A stretch of DNA of 64,000 bases from Nocardioides nitrophenolicus (GTDB lineage Bacteria > Actinomycetota > Actinomycetes > Propionibacteriales > Nocardioidaceae): assembly GCF_016907515.1 (NCBI RefSeq), contig NZ_JAFBBY010000001.1, forward strand, positions 4,402,001-4,466,000, written 5' to 3'. This document shows positions 34,277 through 42,605 of the stretch, piece after piece. The notes below the pieces were generated by a model. The model was not told the origin of the DNA and searched no databases. It was given only the letters and a program-made list of their open reading frames with translations. Both the position numbers and the translations under genes were made by a program. The number at the start of each line of letters is the position of its first letter. Position 1 is the stretch's first letter.

Positions 34277-35258
34277 GAGCACCCTGACGGTCAGCGACCT
34301 CCAGGTGTCCGTCGGCGACGGCCTGGTCGCCGTCCAGGACGTGTCCTTCGAGATCGGCCGCGGTGAGTCCGTGGGCCTGGTCGGCGAGTCCGGCAGCGGC
34401 AAGACGCTGACCTGCCGCGCCGCCCTCGGCCTGCTGCCGGCGACCGGCCGGGTCGACGCCGGGCGGATCGTGCTCGGGGAGGGCCCCGAGGCGATCGAGC
34501 TGACCGGCGCGCGCCGCGCGACCTGGGACGGCGTCCGCGCGGTCCGGATCGGCGCGGTCTTCCAGGACCCGGCGTCGTACCTCAACCCGTCGCTGACCGT
34601 CGGTCACCAGCTCGCCGAGCAGCTGCGGGTCAAGCGCGGCCTGCGCCGGCGCGCGGCCCACGACCGCACGGTGGAGCTCTTCGCGGAGGTCGGTCTCCAC
34701 GACCCGGCCGGGGTGTTCCACCTCTATCCGCACCAGCTCTCCGGCGGCATGCTCCAGCGGGTGCTGATCGCGATCGCGATCTCCTGCGAGCCCGAGCTGC
34801 TCATCGCCGACGAGGCGACCACCGCGCTCGACGTCGTGATCCAGGCCGAGATCCTCGCGCTGCTGCGCCGGCTGCGCGAGACCCACGCCCTGTCGCTGCT
34901 CCTCGTCACCCACGACCTGGCCGTGGTCGCCGAGAGCTGCGAGCGGATCCTGGTCATGTACGGCGGCCAGATCGTCGAGAGCGGACCGACCGCGCAGGTG
35001 CTGACCGATCCGCGGCATCCCTACACCCGCGCCCTGATGGGCGTCGCCACGGTCGGCGACTGGGGCCGGCGCCGGCTGGACGTGATCCCCGGCCAGCCAC
35101 CGGCCGCGGGGGAGCGGATGCCGGGCTGCCGGTTCGCGCCCCGGTGCCCGGTCGCGAGCGCCGCGTGCACCGCGGGTCCGGTGCCCGTCACCGACCTGGG
35201 CGCCGGCCGCACCAGCCGGTGCGTCCGATCCATCCTCGACGAGGCGGTGCCCGCATGA
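34260..35258 (+). CDS. ABC transporter ATPase, OppD/DppD type
   Basis: 332 residues. Walker A GESGSGKT at 42-49, Q-loop [15 protein letters not shown], signature [12 protein letters not shown], Walker [13 protein letters not shown], and the C-terminal oligopeptide-transporter extension with cysteines ([13 protein letters not shown]) that often holds an iron-sulfur cluster in this family. Supplies energy with the next ATPase. Start overlaps the permease gene; good GAGAGGAG site upstream. Confidence 0.93.
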   Translation: MASPRESTLTVSDLQVSVGDGLVAVQDVSFEIGRGESVGLVGESGSGKTLTCRAALGLLPATGRVDAGRIVLGEGPEAIELTGARRATWDGVRAVRIGAVFQDPASYLNPSLTVGHQLAEQLRVKRGLRRRAAHDRTVELFAEVGLHDPAGVFHLYPHQLSGGMLQRVLIAIAISCEPELLIADEATTALDVVIQAEILALLRRLRETHALSLLLVTHDLAVVAESCERILVMYGGQIVESGPTAQVLTDPRHPYTRALMGVATVGDWGRRRLDVIPGQPPAAGERMPGCRFAPRCPVASAACTAGPVPVTDLGAGRTSRCVRSILDEAVPA

Positions 35259-36349
35259 GCCCGACCCGCACCACCCCCGCACCCCAGGACGTCCGGCTGG
35301 CCGCACCGGTCCCGCCGACCCCGGCCCCGCTGCTGCGGGTCCGCGGCCTCTCGGTGTCCTACGCCCCGCCGCGCAAGGGCACCCACCTCGGCACCGGCGC
35401 CGCGCTGCGCGACGCCGACCTCGAGGTGCGGCCCGGCGAGATCGTCGGCATCGTCGGCGAGACCGGCTCGGGCAAGACCACCCTGGCCCGGGCCACGGTC
35501 GGCCTGGTCGCGCCCGCCGCGGGCGCGATCGAGTTCGCCGGGGAGGACATCGGCGGGCTGCGGCGCCGCGCCCGGCGCGCCTTCCGCCGCTCCGGCCAGG
35601 TCCAGCTGGTCTTCCAGGACCCACTGCGCTCGCTCGACCCCGACCTCACGGTGGGCGAGCTGGTCCGCGAGCCGCTCGACATCGCCGGGACCCTGTCGCG
35701 GGCCGAGCGCGAGCAGCGGGTCGCGGAGTCGCTGCGGCTGGTCGGCCTCGACCCGGACGCGGTCGCAGACCGGCGGCCCCGCCAGCTCTCCGGCGGCCAG
35801 CGCCAGCGGGTCTCGCTGGCCCGGGCCATCAGCACCCGGCCCCGGCTGCTGTTCTGCGACGAGCCCGTGTCGGCGCTGGACGTGTCCAACCGCAACCTGA
35901 TCCTCAACCTGCTCGACCAGCTGCGCACCGAGCTGGACCTGGCGGTGGTGATCATCGCCCACGACCTCAGCTCCCTGGCCGGGATCGCCGACCGGGTCGC
36001 GGTGTTCTACCGCGGCCGGATCGTCGAGCAGGGACCGATCCGCGCGGTGCTCGAGGACCCGGCCCATCCCTACACCGCGCTGCTCACCGCCTCGGCGCCC
36101 AGCATCGCGCTCGGCCACGAGGACCGCCTCGACCCGGACCGGCTGCGTCCCGACCCGGGGCGCCCGGCCTGGCCGGCCGACCTGGGCTGCGTCTTCGCGC
36201 ACCGCTGCCCGTTCGCCCACGACGCCTGCGCCGAGCAGCCGCCGTCGGCCCCGCTCCCGCACGCTCCCCAGCGGCAGAGCGCCTGCCACGAGGCCGTCGT
36301 CTGGCGCGAGCGCCTCGATCCACCCCACCCCCAGAAGGAGTCAGCATGA
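35255..36349 (+). CDS. ABC transporter ATPase, OppF/DppF type
   Basis: 364 residues. Walker A GETGSGKT, Q-loop VFQDPLRSLDPDLTV, signature LSGGQRQRVSLA, Walker B LLFCDEPVSALD and the C-terminal oligopeptide extension (GCVFAHRCPFAHDAC). ATGA overlaps join it to both neighbours, the OppD-type ATPase before and the SsuD-type monooxygenase after, so import and oxidation are co-expressed. Confidence 0.93.
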   Translation: MSPTRTTPAPQDVRLAAPVPPTPAPLLRVRGLSVSYAPPRKGTHLGTGAALRDADLEVRPGEIVGIVGETGSGKTTLARATVGLVAPAAGAIEFAGEDIGGLRRRARRAFRRSGQVQLVFQDPLRSLDPDLTVGELVREPLDIAGTLSRAEREQRVAESLRLVGLDPDAVADRRPRQLSGGQRQRVSLARAISTRPRLLFCDEPVSALDVSNRNLILNLLDQLRTELDLAVVIIAHDLSSLAGIADRVAVFYRGRIVEQGPIRAVLEDPAHPYTALLTASAPSIALGHEDRLDPDRLRPDPGRPAWPADLGCVFAHRCPFAHDACAEQPPSAPLPHAPQRQSACHEAVVWRERLDPPHPQKESA

Positions 36350-37491
36350 GCCACGCATCCCCGTACGACGAGGTCGAGATCCTGGGCATGATCGGCACCG
36401 CCGACGCCTCGGAGATCCGCCCCGGGAACGCCGCCGTCGTCGACCCCGACTACACGGCTCGGTTCGCGAAGGCCCACGAGGACGGTGGCTTCGACCGGGT
36501 GCTGATCGGCTACGGCTCGGGTTGGGCCGAGGGGACCCAGGTCGCGGCGTACGCCGCCGCCCACACCGAGCGGCTCGGCCTCCTCGTCGCGCACCGCCCC
36601 GGCGTCGTGCACCCGACCCTGGCCGCGCGCACCTTCACCACGCTCGACCAGTTCAGCAAGGGGCGGGTGGCGCTCAACATCGTCACCGGCAGCACCGACG
36701 CCGAGCAGCGTCGCGAGGGCGACTACCTGCCCCACGACGAGCGGTACGACCGCACCGACGAGTACCTGCAGATCCTGCGCACCGCCTGGGACTCCCGGGG
36801 CCCGCACGACTTCGAGGGCCGCTACTACCGCTTCGAGGGCGCCACCCCGCAGGTCTTCCCCTACCAGGACCGGCACCTGGAGCTGTTCTTCGGCGGCAGC
36901 TCGCCGGCGGCGTACGTCGTCGGCGCGAGGCGCGCGGACACCTACATGCTCTGGGGCGAGCCGCTGAAGGAGACCGGCGAGCAGATCGCGACCGTCGCGG
37001 CGCGGGCCGCGGAGGCCGGCCGGGCGCAGCGGCCGCGGATCTCGGTGTCCTTCCGGCCGATCCTCGGCGCGACCGACGAGGCGGCCTGGGAGCGGGCGCA
37101 CGGCATCCTCGACACCATCAACGGCGTCGTCGGCGCGCAGTTCAAGCAGAAGGTCGGGCAGATGCACCCGCAGGGCCGCGCCCCCGAGAACGCCGGCTCG
37201 CAGCGGCTGCTGGCCGTCGCCGAGAAGGGCGAGCTGCACGACCGCTGCCTGTGGACGCCGACCACGAAGGCCGTCGGTGGTGGCGGCAACTCCACCGCCC
37301 TGGTCGGCTCGCCCGAGACGGTCGCCGCCGCGATCCTCGACTACGTCGAGATCGGCGTCGACACCGTGCTCATCCGTGGCTACGACCCGCTCCAGGACGC
37401 GATCGACTACGGCCGCGACCTGCTGCCGCTGGTGCGCCAGGAGCTGGCGCACCGAGCCGCGACCCGGCGTACCGAGACGGCGGCCGTCTGA
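36346..37491 (+). CDS. SsuD-like LLM-class FMNH2-dependent monooxygenase
   Basis: 381 residues, luciferase-fold enzyme close to alkanesulfonate monooxygenase. The stretch around HRPGVVHPTLAARTFTTLDQ, GRVALNIVTGSTDAEQRREGD and ERYDRTDEYLQILR matches the SsuD pattern; SsuD releases sulfite from sulfonates with an aldehyde product. A second such enzyme opens the cluster, implying two successive oxidations. Start codon overlaps the ATPase stop. Confidence 0.9.
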   Translation: MSHASPYDEVEILGMIGTADASEIRPGNAAVVDPDYTARFAKAHEDGGFDRVLIGYGSGWAEGTQVAAYAAAHTERLGLLVAHRPGVVHPTLAARTFTTLDQFSKGRVALNIVTGSTDAEQRREGDYLPHDERYDRTDEYLQILRTAWDSRGPHDFEGRYYRFEGATPQVFPYQDRHLELFFGGSSPAAYVVGARRADTYMLWGEPLKETGEQIATVAARAAEAGRAQRPRISVSFRPILGATDEAAWERAHGILDTINGVVGAQFKQKVGQMHPQGRAPENAGSQRLLAVAEKGELHDRCLWTPTTKAVGGGGNSTALVGSPETVAAAILDYVEIGVDTVLIRGYDPLQDAIDYGRDLLPLVRQELAHRAATRRTETAAV

Positions 37492-37494
37492 GCC

Positions 37495-38646
37495 ATGCAT
37501 CCACTCGAAGGAGTGCGGGTCGTCGAGCTCGCCCATGTCGCCGCCGGGCCGTTCGCGGGCATGCTGCTCGCGGACCTCGGCGCCGACGTGGTCAAGGTGG
37601 AGCCGCCGACCGGCGACCAGATGCGGGCCTGGCCGCCGTTCGCCGACGACGGGACCGAGCGGTTCAGCCACAACTTCGCCTCGGTCAACCGCAACAAGCG
37701 CTCGGTGGTCGCCGACCTCAAGGACCCGGCCGACCTGGCCCTGGTCCGGGACCTGGTCGCGGCGGCCGACGTGGTGGTCGAGAACTACCGCCCCGGCGTG
37801 CTGGACCGGCTCGGGCTCGGCTACGCGACGGTCCGCGAGGGTCACCGGGGCCTGGTGTACTGCTCGATCTCGGGCTACGGCCTGACCAGTCCGTACGTCA
37901 ACGACGGCGCCTACGACGTCGTCATCCAGGGCATGTCCGGGCTGATGAGCGTCACCGGCGAGCCCGACGGCGGACCGGTCAAGGCCGGCGTCCCGGTCGG
38001 TGACTTCACCGCGGGGCTCTATGCGGCCTACACGATCGCGGCACTGCTGCCCCGGGTCCGGGGGAGCGGTGCGTCGGTCCGCGTCGACTGCCCGATGCTC
38101 GACTGCCTGCTCGGCGTCTCGGCGCTGCAGACCAGCGAGTACTGGGGATCCGGCGTCGAGCCGCGCCGGCTCGGCACCGCCCACCCCCGCAATGCGCCCT
38201 ACCAGGGGTTCACCGCCGCCGACGGTGCGTTCACCGTCGCCGCGGGCAACGACCGACTCTGGGCCGCGGTGGCCTCGGTGGTCGGGCTGCCCGACCTGGT
38301 GGAGGACCCGCGGTTCCGGACCCAGCTCGACCGGGTGCGGCACCAGCAGGAGCTGGAGACCCTGCTGCAGGGGCGCTTCGCCGAGGAGAAGCGGGACCAC
38401 TGGCTCACCGAGCTGCGGGCTCGCGGGGTGCCGTGCGGCCCGGTCAACAGCTTCGGCGAGATCCTCGCCGACCCGCACGTCGAGGCGACCGGCCTGGTCG
38501 CCCCGATCGACGTCCCGGTGGCCGGACCCACGCCGAGCGTGGTGTTCCCGGTCCGGGTCGAGGGGCTCGCGCCGCGCCTCGAGCGCGGGGCGCCGCGGCT
38601 CGGCGCGGACGCCGACGTACACGACGAGTGGGCCGCGGCCCGATGA
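37495..38646 (+). CDS. CaiB/BaiF family (class III) CoA-transferase
   Basis: 383 residues. Transfers CoA between carboxylic acids through an aspartyl intermediate; the catalytic Asp is D170 in PVGDFTAGLYAAY. The N-terminal GVRVVELAHVAAGPFAGMLLADLGAD (positions 6-31) and KRSVVADLKDP are family signatures. It probably activates a carboxylate substrate or intermediate of the pathway as its CoA thioester. Lies 3 bp after the SsuD-like gene and overlaps the crotonase-like gene (ATGA). Confidence 0.92.
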   Translation: MHPLEGVRVVELAHVAAGPFAGMLLADLGADVVKVEPPTGDQMRAWPPFADDGTERFSHNFASVNRNKRSVVADLKDPADLALVRDLVAAADVVVENYRPGVLDRLGLGYATVREGHRGLVYCSISGYGLTSPYVNDGAYDVVIQGMSGLMSVTGEPDGGPVKAGVPVGDFTAGLYAAYTIAALLPRVRGSGASVRVDCPMLDCLLGVSALQTSEYWGSGVEPRRLGTAHPRNAPYQGFTAADGAFTVAAGNDRLWAAVASVVGLPDLVEDPRFRTQLDRVRHQQELETLLQGRFAEEKRDHWLTELRARGVPCGPVNSFGEILADPHVEATGLVAPIDVPVAGPTPSVVFPVRVEGLAPRLERGAPRLGADADVHDEWAAAR

Positions 38647-39254
38647 GCGTCCTCATCGAGCGCGGCGACGTCTGGACGCTCACCCTCGACCGCCCGGAGC
38701 GGGCCAACGCGCTCGGTGCCGGGCTGGTCGAGGACCTGCACCGCGCCCTCGACGAGGCGGCGGCCGCCCGGCCCGAGACGCTGGTGCTGCGTGGCAACGC
38801 CCGTCACTTCGCGGCCGGGTTCGACCTCGACGGTCTCGCCGCCGAGACCGATGCCTCGCTGGCGTACCGGTTCGTGCGGATCGGGCTGCTGCTCGAGCGA
38901 CTGATCGCCGCGCCCTACCGAACGGTCGCGGTCGCCGAGGGCGCCGCGGTCGGCGCCGGGGCCGACCTGGTGCTCGCCTGCGACCATCGGCTGGTGGGCC
39001 CGGCGCGCACCCTGCGCTTCCCCGGCGCGGCCTTCGGCGTCGCGTTGGGCGGCGTGCGCCGCCGCGAGCTCGGCGTGGCACTGACCACGGGGGTGCCCGC
39101 GGACCTGCCGGCCGTGCTGACCGCGCCGGCGCCGCCCCGCCCCGCCCATGACGGCGACGCCGAGCTCGCGGCCCTGGCCCGCTCGGTCGCCGTACCCGGT
39201 CTGCGGGACCGGATCGCGGCCTACAAGGCCGCCCTGACGAAGGAGAGCGCATGA
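38643..39254 (+). CDS. Short crotonase-fold (enoyl-CoA hydratase-like) protein
   Basis: 203 residues versus about 260 for usual family members. The N-terminal TLDRPERANALGAGL and the oxyanion-loop AEGAAVGAGADLVLACDHRL are intact, and RHFAAGFDLDGL gives the first oxyanion half. At the usual catalytic-glutamate position (P-E-x) it reads FPGAAFGVALGG, so hydratase glutamates appear missing and the C-terminal helices are shortened. It may do another crotonase-type reaction such as thioester hydrolysis. Coupled by ATGA to both neighbours. Confidence 0.82.
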   Translation: MSVLIERGDVWTLTLDRPERANALGAGLVEDLHRALDEAAAARPETLVLRGNARHFAAGFDLDGLAAETDASLAYRFVRIGLLLERLIAAPYRTVAVAEGAAVGAGADLVLACDHRLVGPARTLRFPGAAFGVALGGVRRRELGVALTTGVPADLPAVLTAPAPPRPAHDGDAELAALARSVAVPGLRDRIAAYKAALTKESA

Positions 39255-39832
39255 CCCAGCAGCAGATCGTCCCGGTCGAGACCGACGTCCCCGAGCTGGC
39301 GGCGTTCGCCGGCCGGGTCGCCGGCCTGATCGCCCAGGGCCTCGACGAGCGCGCGCTGACCGCCGCCGTACGCGACGACCTGGAGGCGACGCTCGCCGCC
39401 GGCTTCGCGCTGCCCGCCGCCAAGACCCTGCCGGACCCGGACCGCTACGTGATGTACCCCCTGCACGTCGCCGCCGACGGCTCGTTCTCGATCGCCAGCG
39501 CGGTGTGGGACGTCGGCCAGGGCACGCCGGTGCACGGCCACGAGACCTGGGGCGTCGTCGGCATCCACAGCGGCACCGAGGTGGAGACCCGGTTCGCCAA
39601 GCCGGCCGCACCCGGCGTGCCCCTCGTCGAGGAGGGCACCGACGAGTGGACCGCCGGCCAGGTGACGGTCTGCTGCACCACCGACGACGACGTGCACCAG
39701 GTCCGCTGCGGTGGCGACGTGCCGGTCGTCGGCATCCATGTCTACGGCGCCGACATCGGCACCCTGCCGCGCCGTTCCTACGACCCCGAGACCGGGGCCG
39801 TGCACTGGTTCACGTCCACGTGGGCGCGTTGA
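39251..39832 (+). CDS. Cysteine dioxygenase-family thiol dioxygenase
   Basis: 193-residue cupin. The iron ligands are visible as H95 and H97 in TPVHGHETWG and H149 in DDVHQV, followed by H163 and Y165 in GIHVYG, which match the His-Tyr outer-sphere pair of thiol dioxygenases. A glycine replaces the cross-linking cysteine, as in bacterial 3-mercaptopropionate-type enzymes. Such enzymes turn a thiol into its sulfinate with O2. Its presence is the strongest sign that the cluster handles a thiol-bearing acid. Starts with an ATGA overlap. Confidence 0.83.
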   Translation: MTQQQIVPVETDVPELAAFAGRVAGLIAQGLDERALTAAVRDDLEATLAAGFALPAAKTLPDPDRYVMYPLHVAADGSFSIASAVWDVGQGTPVHGHETWGVVGIHSGTEVETRFAKPAAPGVPLVEEGTDEWTAGQVTVCCTTDDDVHQVRCGGDVPVVGIHVYGADIGTLPRRSYDPETGAVHWFTSTWAR

Positions 39833-39845
39833 GAGGAGAGGATCG

Positions 39846-40571
39846 ATGACCGTGACTGCCTGGGACGAGCCCGTCGGAGGTACGCCGCGCGGCACCCTGG
39901 TCGTGCTGCCGGGACGGGGCGAGACCGCCGCCTCCTACGAGCGCTTCGGACGGCGGCTCTCCGCCGACGCCTGGCGGGTGCGCCTCGTGCCGGTCGACCC
40001 GGACGACCTCGACACCACCCGCGAGCAGGTCGAGAAGGTGCTCGCCGACGAGGCGCTGCCGGCGCCGAAGGTGCTGGTCGGCACCGACACCGGGGCCACC
40101 CTGGCCGCGCTGCTCGCGCCCACCCTCCCGGTCGACGGGGCCGTGATCGCGGGCCTGGCCCTGCCCGGTGGCGCCGCCGGCCGACGGTGGGACTCGTGGG
40201 CGGAGCAGATCGACGCCCGCACCGCCTGTCCGGTGCACCGGCGGGTGATCACCGAGGACGACGGGTTCGACCGCGCCGGGCTGGAGCGGCCGCTGCCGTG
40301 GAGCTCGGTGCGCCTGGAGGCGCCCGGCAGGCCGGTGCTCGTCCTCCACGGCGTCGACGACCCCGTCACGCCGGTCGCGGACCTGCTCGCGGCGTACGAG
40401 GACCAGCCGGACGCCGTCGTCCGGCTGGTCGAGGGTGGGCGGCACGACATCCTCAACGACGCCTCGCACCGCTCCGTCGCGGCCACCATCGTGCTCTTCC
40501 TGGAGTCGCTGCGCCTCGGCCCGGACCTGCCCGCGGTGGTCACCGCACGCCCGGCGGTGGTGAGCGGATGA
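39846..40571 (+). CDS. Alpha/beta hydrolase with Asp at the nucleophile position
   Basis: 241 residues. The nucleophile elbow reads GTDTG (79-83), so D81 replaces the usual serine; the acid is in LHGVDDPVTP and the histidine in GGRHDIL. An aspartate nucleophile is found in dehalogenase- or epoxide-hydrolase-like enzymes, but the fold here looks like a carboxylesterase type. Role in the pathway unknown; thioester or ester hydrolysis is possible only if the mechanism is unusual. GAGAGGA ribosome site precedes the ATG; overlaps the flavin reductase gene. Confidence 0.75.
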   Translation: MTVTAWDEPVGGTPRGTLVVLPGRGETAASYERFGRRLSADAWRVRLVPVDPDDLDTTREQVEKVLADEALPAPKVLVGTDTGATLAALLAPTLPVDGAVIAGLALPGGAAGRRWDSWAEQIDARTACPVHRRVITEDDGFDRAGLERPLPWSSVRLEAPGRPVLVLHGVDDPVTPVADLLAAYEDQPDAVVRLVEGGRHDILNDASHRSVAATIVLFLESLRLGPDLPAVVTARPAVVSG

Positions 40572-41092
40572 CCGTGCTGGCCGGCGCCTTCGCGACCAAC
40601 CAGGACCTCGACCCCGCCCGGCTGCGGCAGGCGTTCGGGTTCTTCCCCAGCGGCGTGGTCGCCCTGGCCGCCGAGATCGACGGCCGGCCGATCGGCCTGG
40701 CCGCCAGCTCGTTCACCTCGGTGAGCCTCGACCCGCCACTGGTGTCGGTCAGCCTCGACGTCGGCTCCAAGACCTGGCCGGCGCTGCGGCGCGCGTCCCA
40801 TCTCGGCGTCACGATCCTCGCCGACCACCACGCCGACGTGTGCCGGCAGCTCGCCGGGCCGGTCGAGCAGCGTTTCGACGGCGTCGCCCACAGCGTCACC
40901 GACGAGGGCGCGCTGCTGCTCGACGACGGGCTGGCGCGCTTCGACTGCACCGTCTACCGCGAGGTCGAGGCCGGCGACCACGTCCTCGTGCTGCTCGAGC
41001 TGCACGCGGTCGACCACGTCGACCAGGCCGCCGCGCTCGCACCGCTGGTCTTCCACCGCAGCGGCTTCAGCCGGCTGGGCAGGGAGACCTGA
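40568..41092 (+). CDS. Flavin reductase (DIM6/NTAB family)
   Basis: 174 residues. Supplies FMNH2 to two-component monooxygenases. RLRQAFGFFPSGVVALAA, PIGLAASSFTSVSLDPPLVSVSL split near the middle, and the LGVTILADHH segment are the family signature. As the last gene of the cluster it is the natural partner for the two luciferase-fold monooxygenases. ATGA overlap with the hydrolase gene; a terminator hairpin lies about 55 bp downstream. Confidence 0.93.
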   Translation: MTVLAGAFATNQDLDPARLRQAFGFFPSGVVALAAEIDGRPIGLAASSFTSVSLDPPLVSVSLDVGSKTWPALRRASHLGVTILADHHADVCRQLAGPVEQRFDGVAHSVTDEGALLLDDGLARFDCTVYREVEAGDHVLVLLELHAVDHVDQAAALAPLVFHRSGFSRLGRET

Positions 41093-41145
41093 GTCACCGC
41101 GCCGCGCGGGTGTGCCGCTCGCCCCGGGTGGGTAGGACGCGCGCG

Positions 41146-41165
41146 GCGGGACCGCAGGGTCCCGC
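41146..41165 (+). terminator. Terminator hairpin after the flavin reductase
   Basis: GCGGGACC (41146-41153) pairs with GGTCCCGC (41158-41165) around a GCAG loop. It marks the end of the monooxygenase-ABC operon. Confidence 0.65.
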
Positions 41166-41202
41166 TCGTCGTACCCATCGCTTCACTCGAGGAGAGCAAC
41201 CC

Positions 41203-41811
41203 ATGCAGCTGCGCCGGCTCCGCCACGCGCTCGTCGCCGTCATCGTCCCCGCCGCCCTGGTCGGCCTCACGGTCGGTCCCGCCGACGCGGCCGCCAAGGC
41301 CCCGAAGGTCCCGGCTCCGGCCAAGGTCGCGGCGGCGTACCCGCACCTCGCGGGCGTCACGCCGGCCACGTACTCCGGCAAGGCCCAGCCGGGCACGTGC
41401 ACGCCGGCCAAGGTGGTCAAGGGCGCGAAGGTCTCGAGCGCGTCGTACACCACCGCGGCGACGGCCACGGCGAGCGCGCCGTACGTGCTGGTGGCGGCCA
41501 CCCGGTTCAAGTCCGCCGCCAAGGCGAAGGCGTACCTGAAGGGCGCGATCAAGGTGGCGAAGTGCACCGCGGAGGCGGCCGGCTTCACCATGACGACCGC
41601 CAAGATCGGCTTCAAGCTCAAGGGCACCGACCAGCGCCTCGGCTACTCCAGCCACCAGACGATCGCCGGCACCGCCGTCAGCAGCGAGACGCTGCTGGCC
41701 CGCAAGGGCGAGAAGGTCGTCTCCGTGACCGCCATCTCCGCCGACGCCAACGTGCCGGCGCTGGCTCCGGCGCTGCAGCTGCTCAAGGCCGGCGTCAAGA
41801 CCGCGCGCTGA
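41203..41811 (+). CDS. Secreted Ala/Lys-rich protein of unknown function
   Basis: 202 residues. Signal peptide at residues 8-30 (cleavage near ADA-AA), then an alanine- and lysine-rich mature part with cysteines at about 66 and 114. No family recognised. GGAGAG ribosome site 7 nt before the ATG. A very strong terminator follows, so it is a monocistronic unit. Confidence 0.72.
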   Translation: MQLRRLRHALVAVIVPAALVGLTVGPADAAAKAPKVPAPAKVAAAYPHLAGVTPATYSGKAQPGTCTPAKVVKGAKVSSASYTTAATATASAPYVLVAATRFKSAAKAKAYLKGAIKVAKCTAEAAGFTMTTAKIGFKLKGTDQRLGYSSHQTIAGTAVSSETLLARKGEKVVSVTAISADANVPALAPALQLLKAGVKTAR

Positions 41812-41826
41812 CCCACCGAACGGGGG

Positions 41827-41861
41827 AACGCCCCGCGGCCCGGACCGGGCCGCGGGGCGTT
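41827..41861 (+). terminator. Strong hairpin terminator
   Basis: 17-bp perfect inverted repeat AACGCCCCGCGGCCCGG / CCGGGCCGCGGGGCGTT separated by a single A (41844), followed by TCTGCTGT. In practice the inner pairs would open to form the loop. Confidence 0.82.
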
Positions 41862-42031
41862 CTGCTGTACGCGGCCGGATAGCAAAGGGTCGCGGTAGGT
41901 GTCGAGCAACCAGTCAAAAAACTTCGCAAAACGACGTAACGAAGCTCTCACCTTCGAGGTTGGGTGATCAAGGTTCGCCCGTCGGGGGTGGCGGGCGGCA
42001 CATTCATCTTCTCGGGAGAGATGAGGGCTCG

Positions 42032-42535
42032 ATGCGTCGTTACCTGGTCCTGGGGTCAGTCGTGCTGGCACCCGTGGCGTTCCTGATCGGCCTCGCGGGC
42101 GCCGCGTCCGCCGACCCGTACTCGCCGGCGGTGCCCACGTCGTGCCGGGTCGTCGTACCCGCGGCGTCGGTGGGCGAGCGGGTCGTGCTGCGGGTCCGGG
42201 TGAGCGCCGCAGGCGTGCAGCCGGTCGGGAAGGTGACCGTCGGTGTCGACGGCGACTTCGAGAAGACCGTGCGCTACGACGGCCTCGCGGTCGAGGTCGA
42301 GGGGCCCCGGGTGCAGCGCGGCCAGCACAAGGCGACCGCTCTGTTCACCCCCGACGACCCCAAGAAGCTGATGAGCTGCAAGGACGCGGTGAAGTTCGAC
42401 GTCGGCGCCGCCCAGCGCGGCGGAGGCCACGGCGCGCTGCCCAACACGGGCGGTCCGCACCTCGGCTTCCTCATCGCCGGGATCGGGCTCGTGGCGGCCG
42501 GCGGCGGTCTCGTCGAGCGGGGCCGCCGGACGTGA
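42032..42535 (+). CDS. LPNTG cell-wall-anchored surface protein
   Basis: 167 residues. Signal peptide (5-27), a small beta domain with two cysteines (38 and 116), then LPNTG at 136-140, a hydrophobic helix and the tail ERGRRT: a complete sortase sorting signal. It would be cross-linked to peptidoglycan by the sortase encoded next. The upstream 160 bp is AT-rich with CTTCG/CGAAG arms and should hold the promoter. Confidence 0.85.
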   Translation: MRRYLVLGSVVLAPVAFLIGLAGAASADPYSPAVPTSCRVVVPAASVGERVVLRVRVSAAGVQPVGKVTVGVDGDFEKTVRYDGLAVEVEGPRVQRGQHKATALFTPDDPKKLMSCKDAVKFDVGAAQRGGGHGALPNTGGPHLGFLIAGIGLVAAGGGLVERGRRT

Positions 42536-42605
42536 CACGCGGGTCCGGACCGCGTTGGATGGGGTGGGGCCATCCGACGCGGTGCCCTGCGAGGAGGCAC
42601 GCCCC

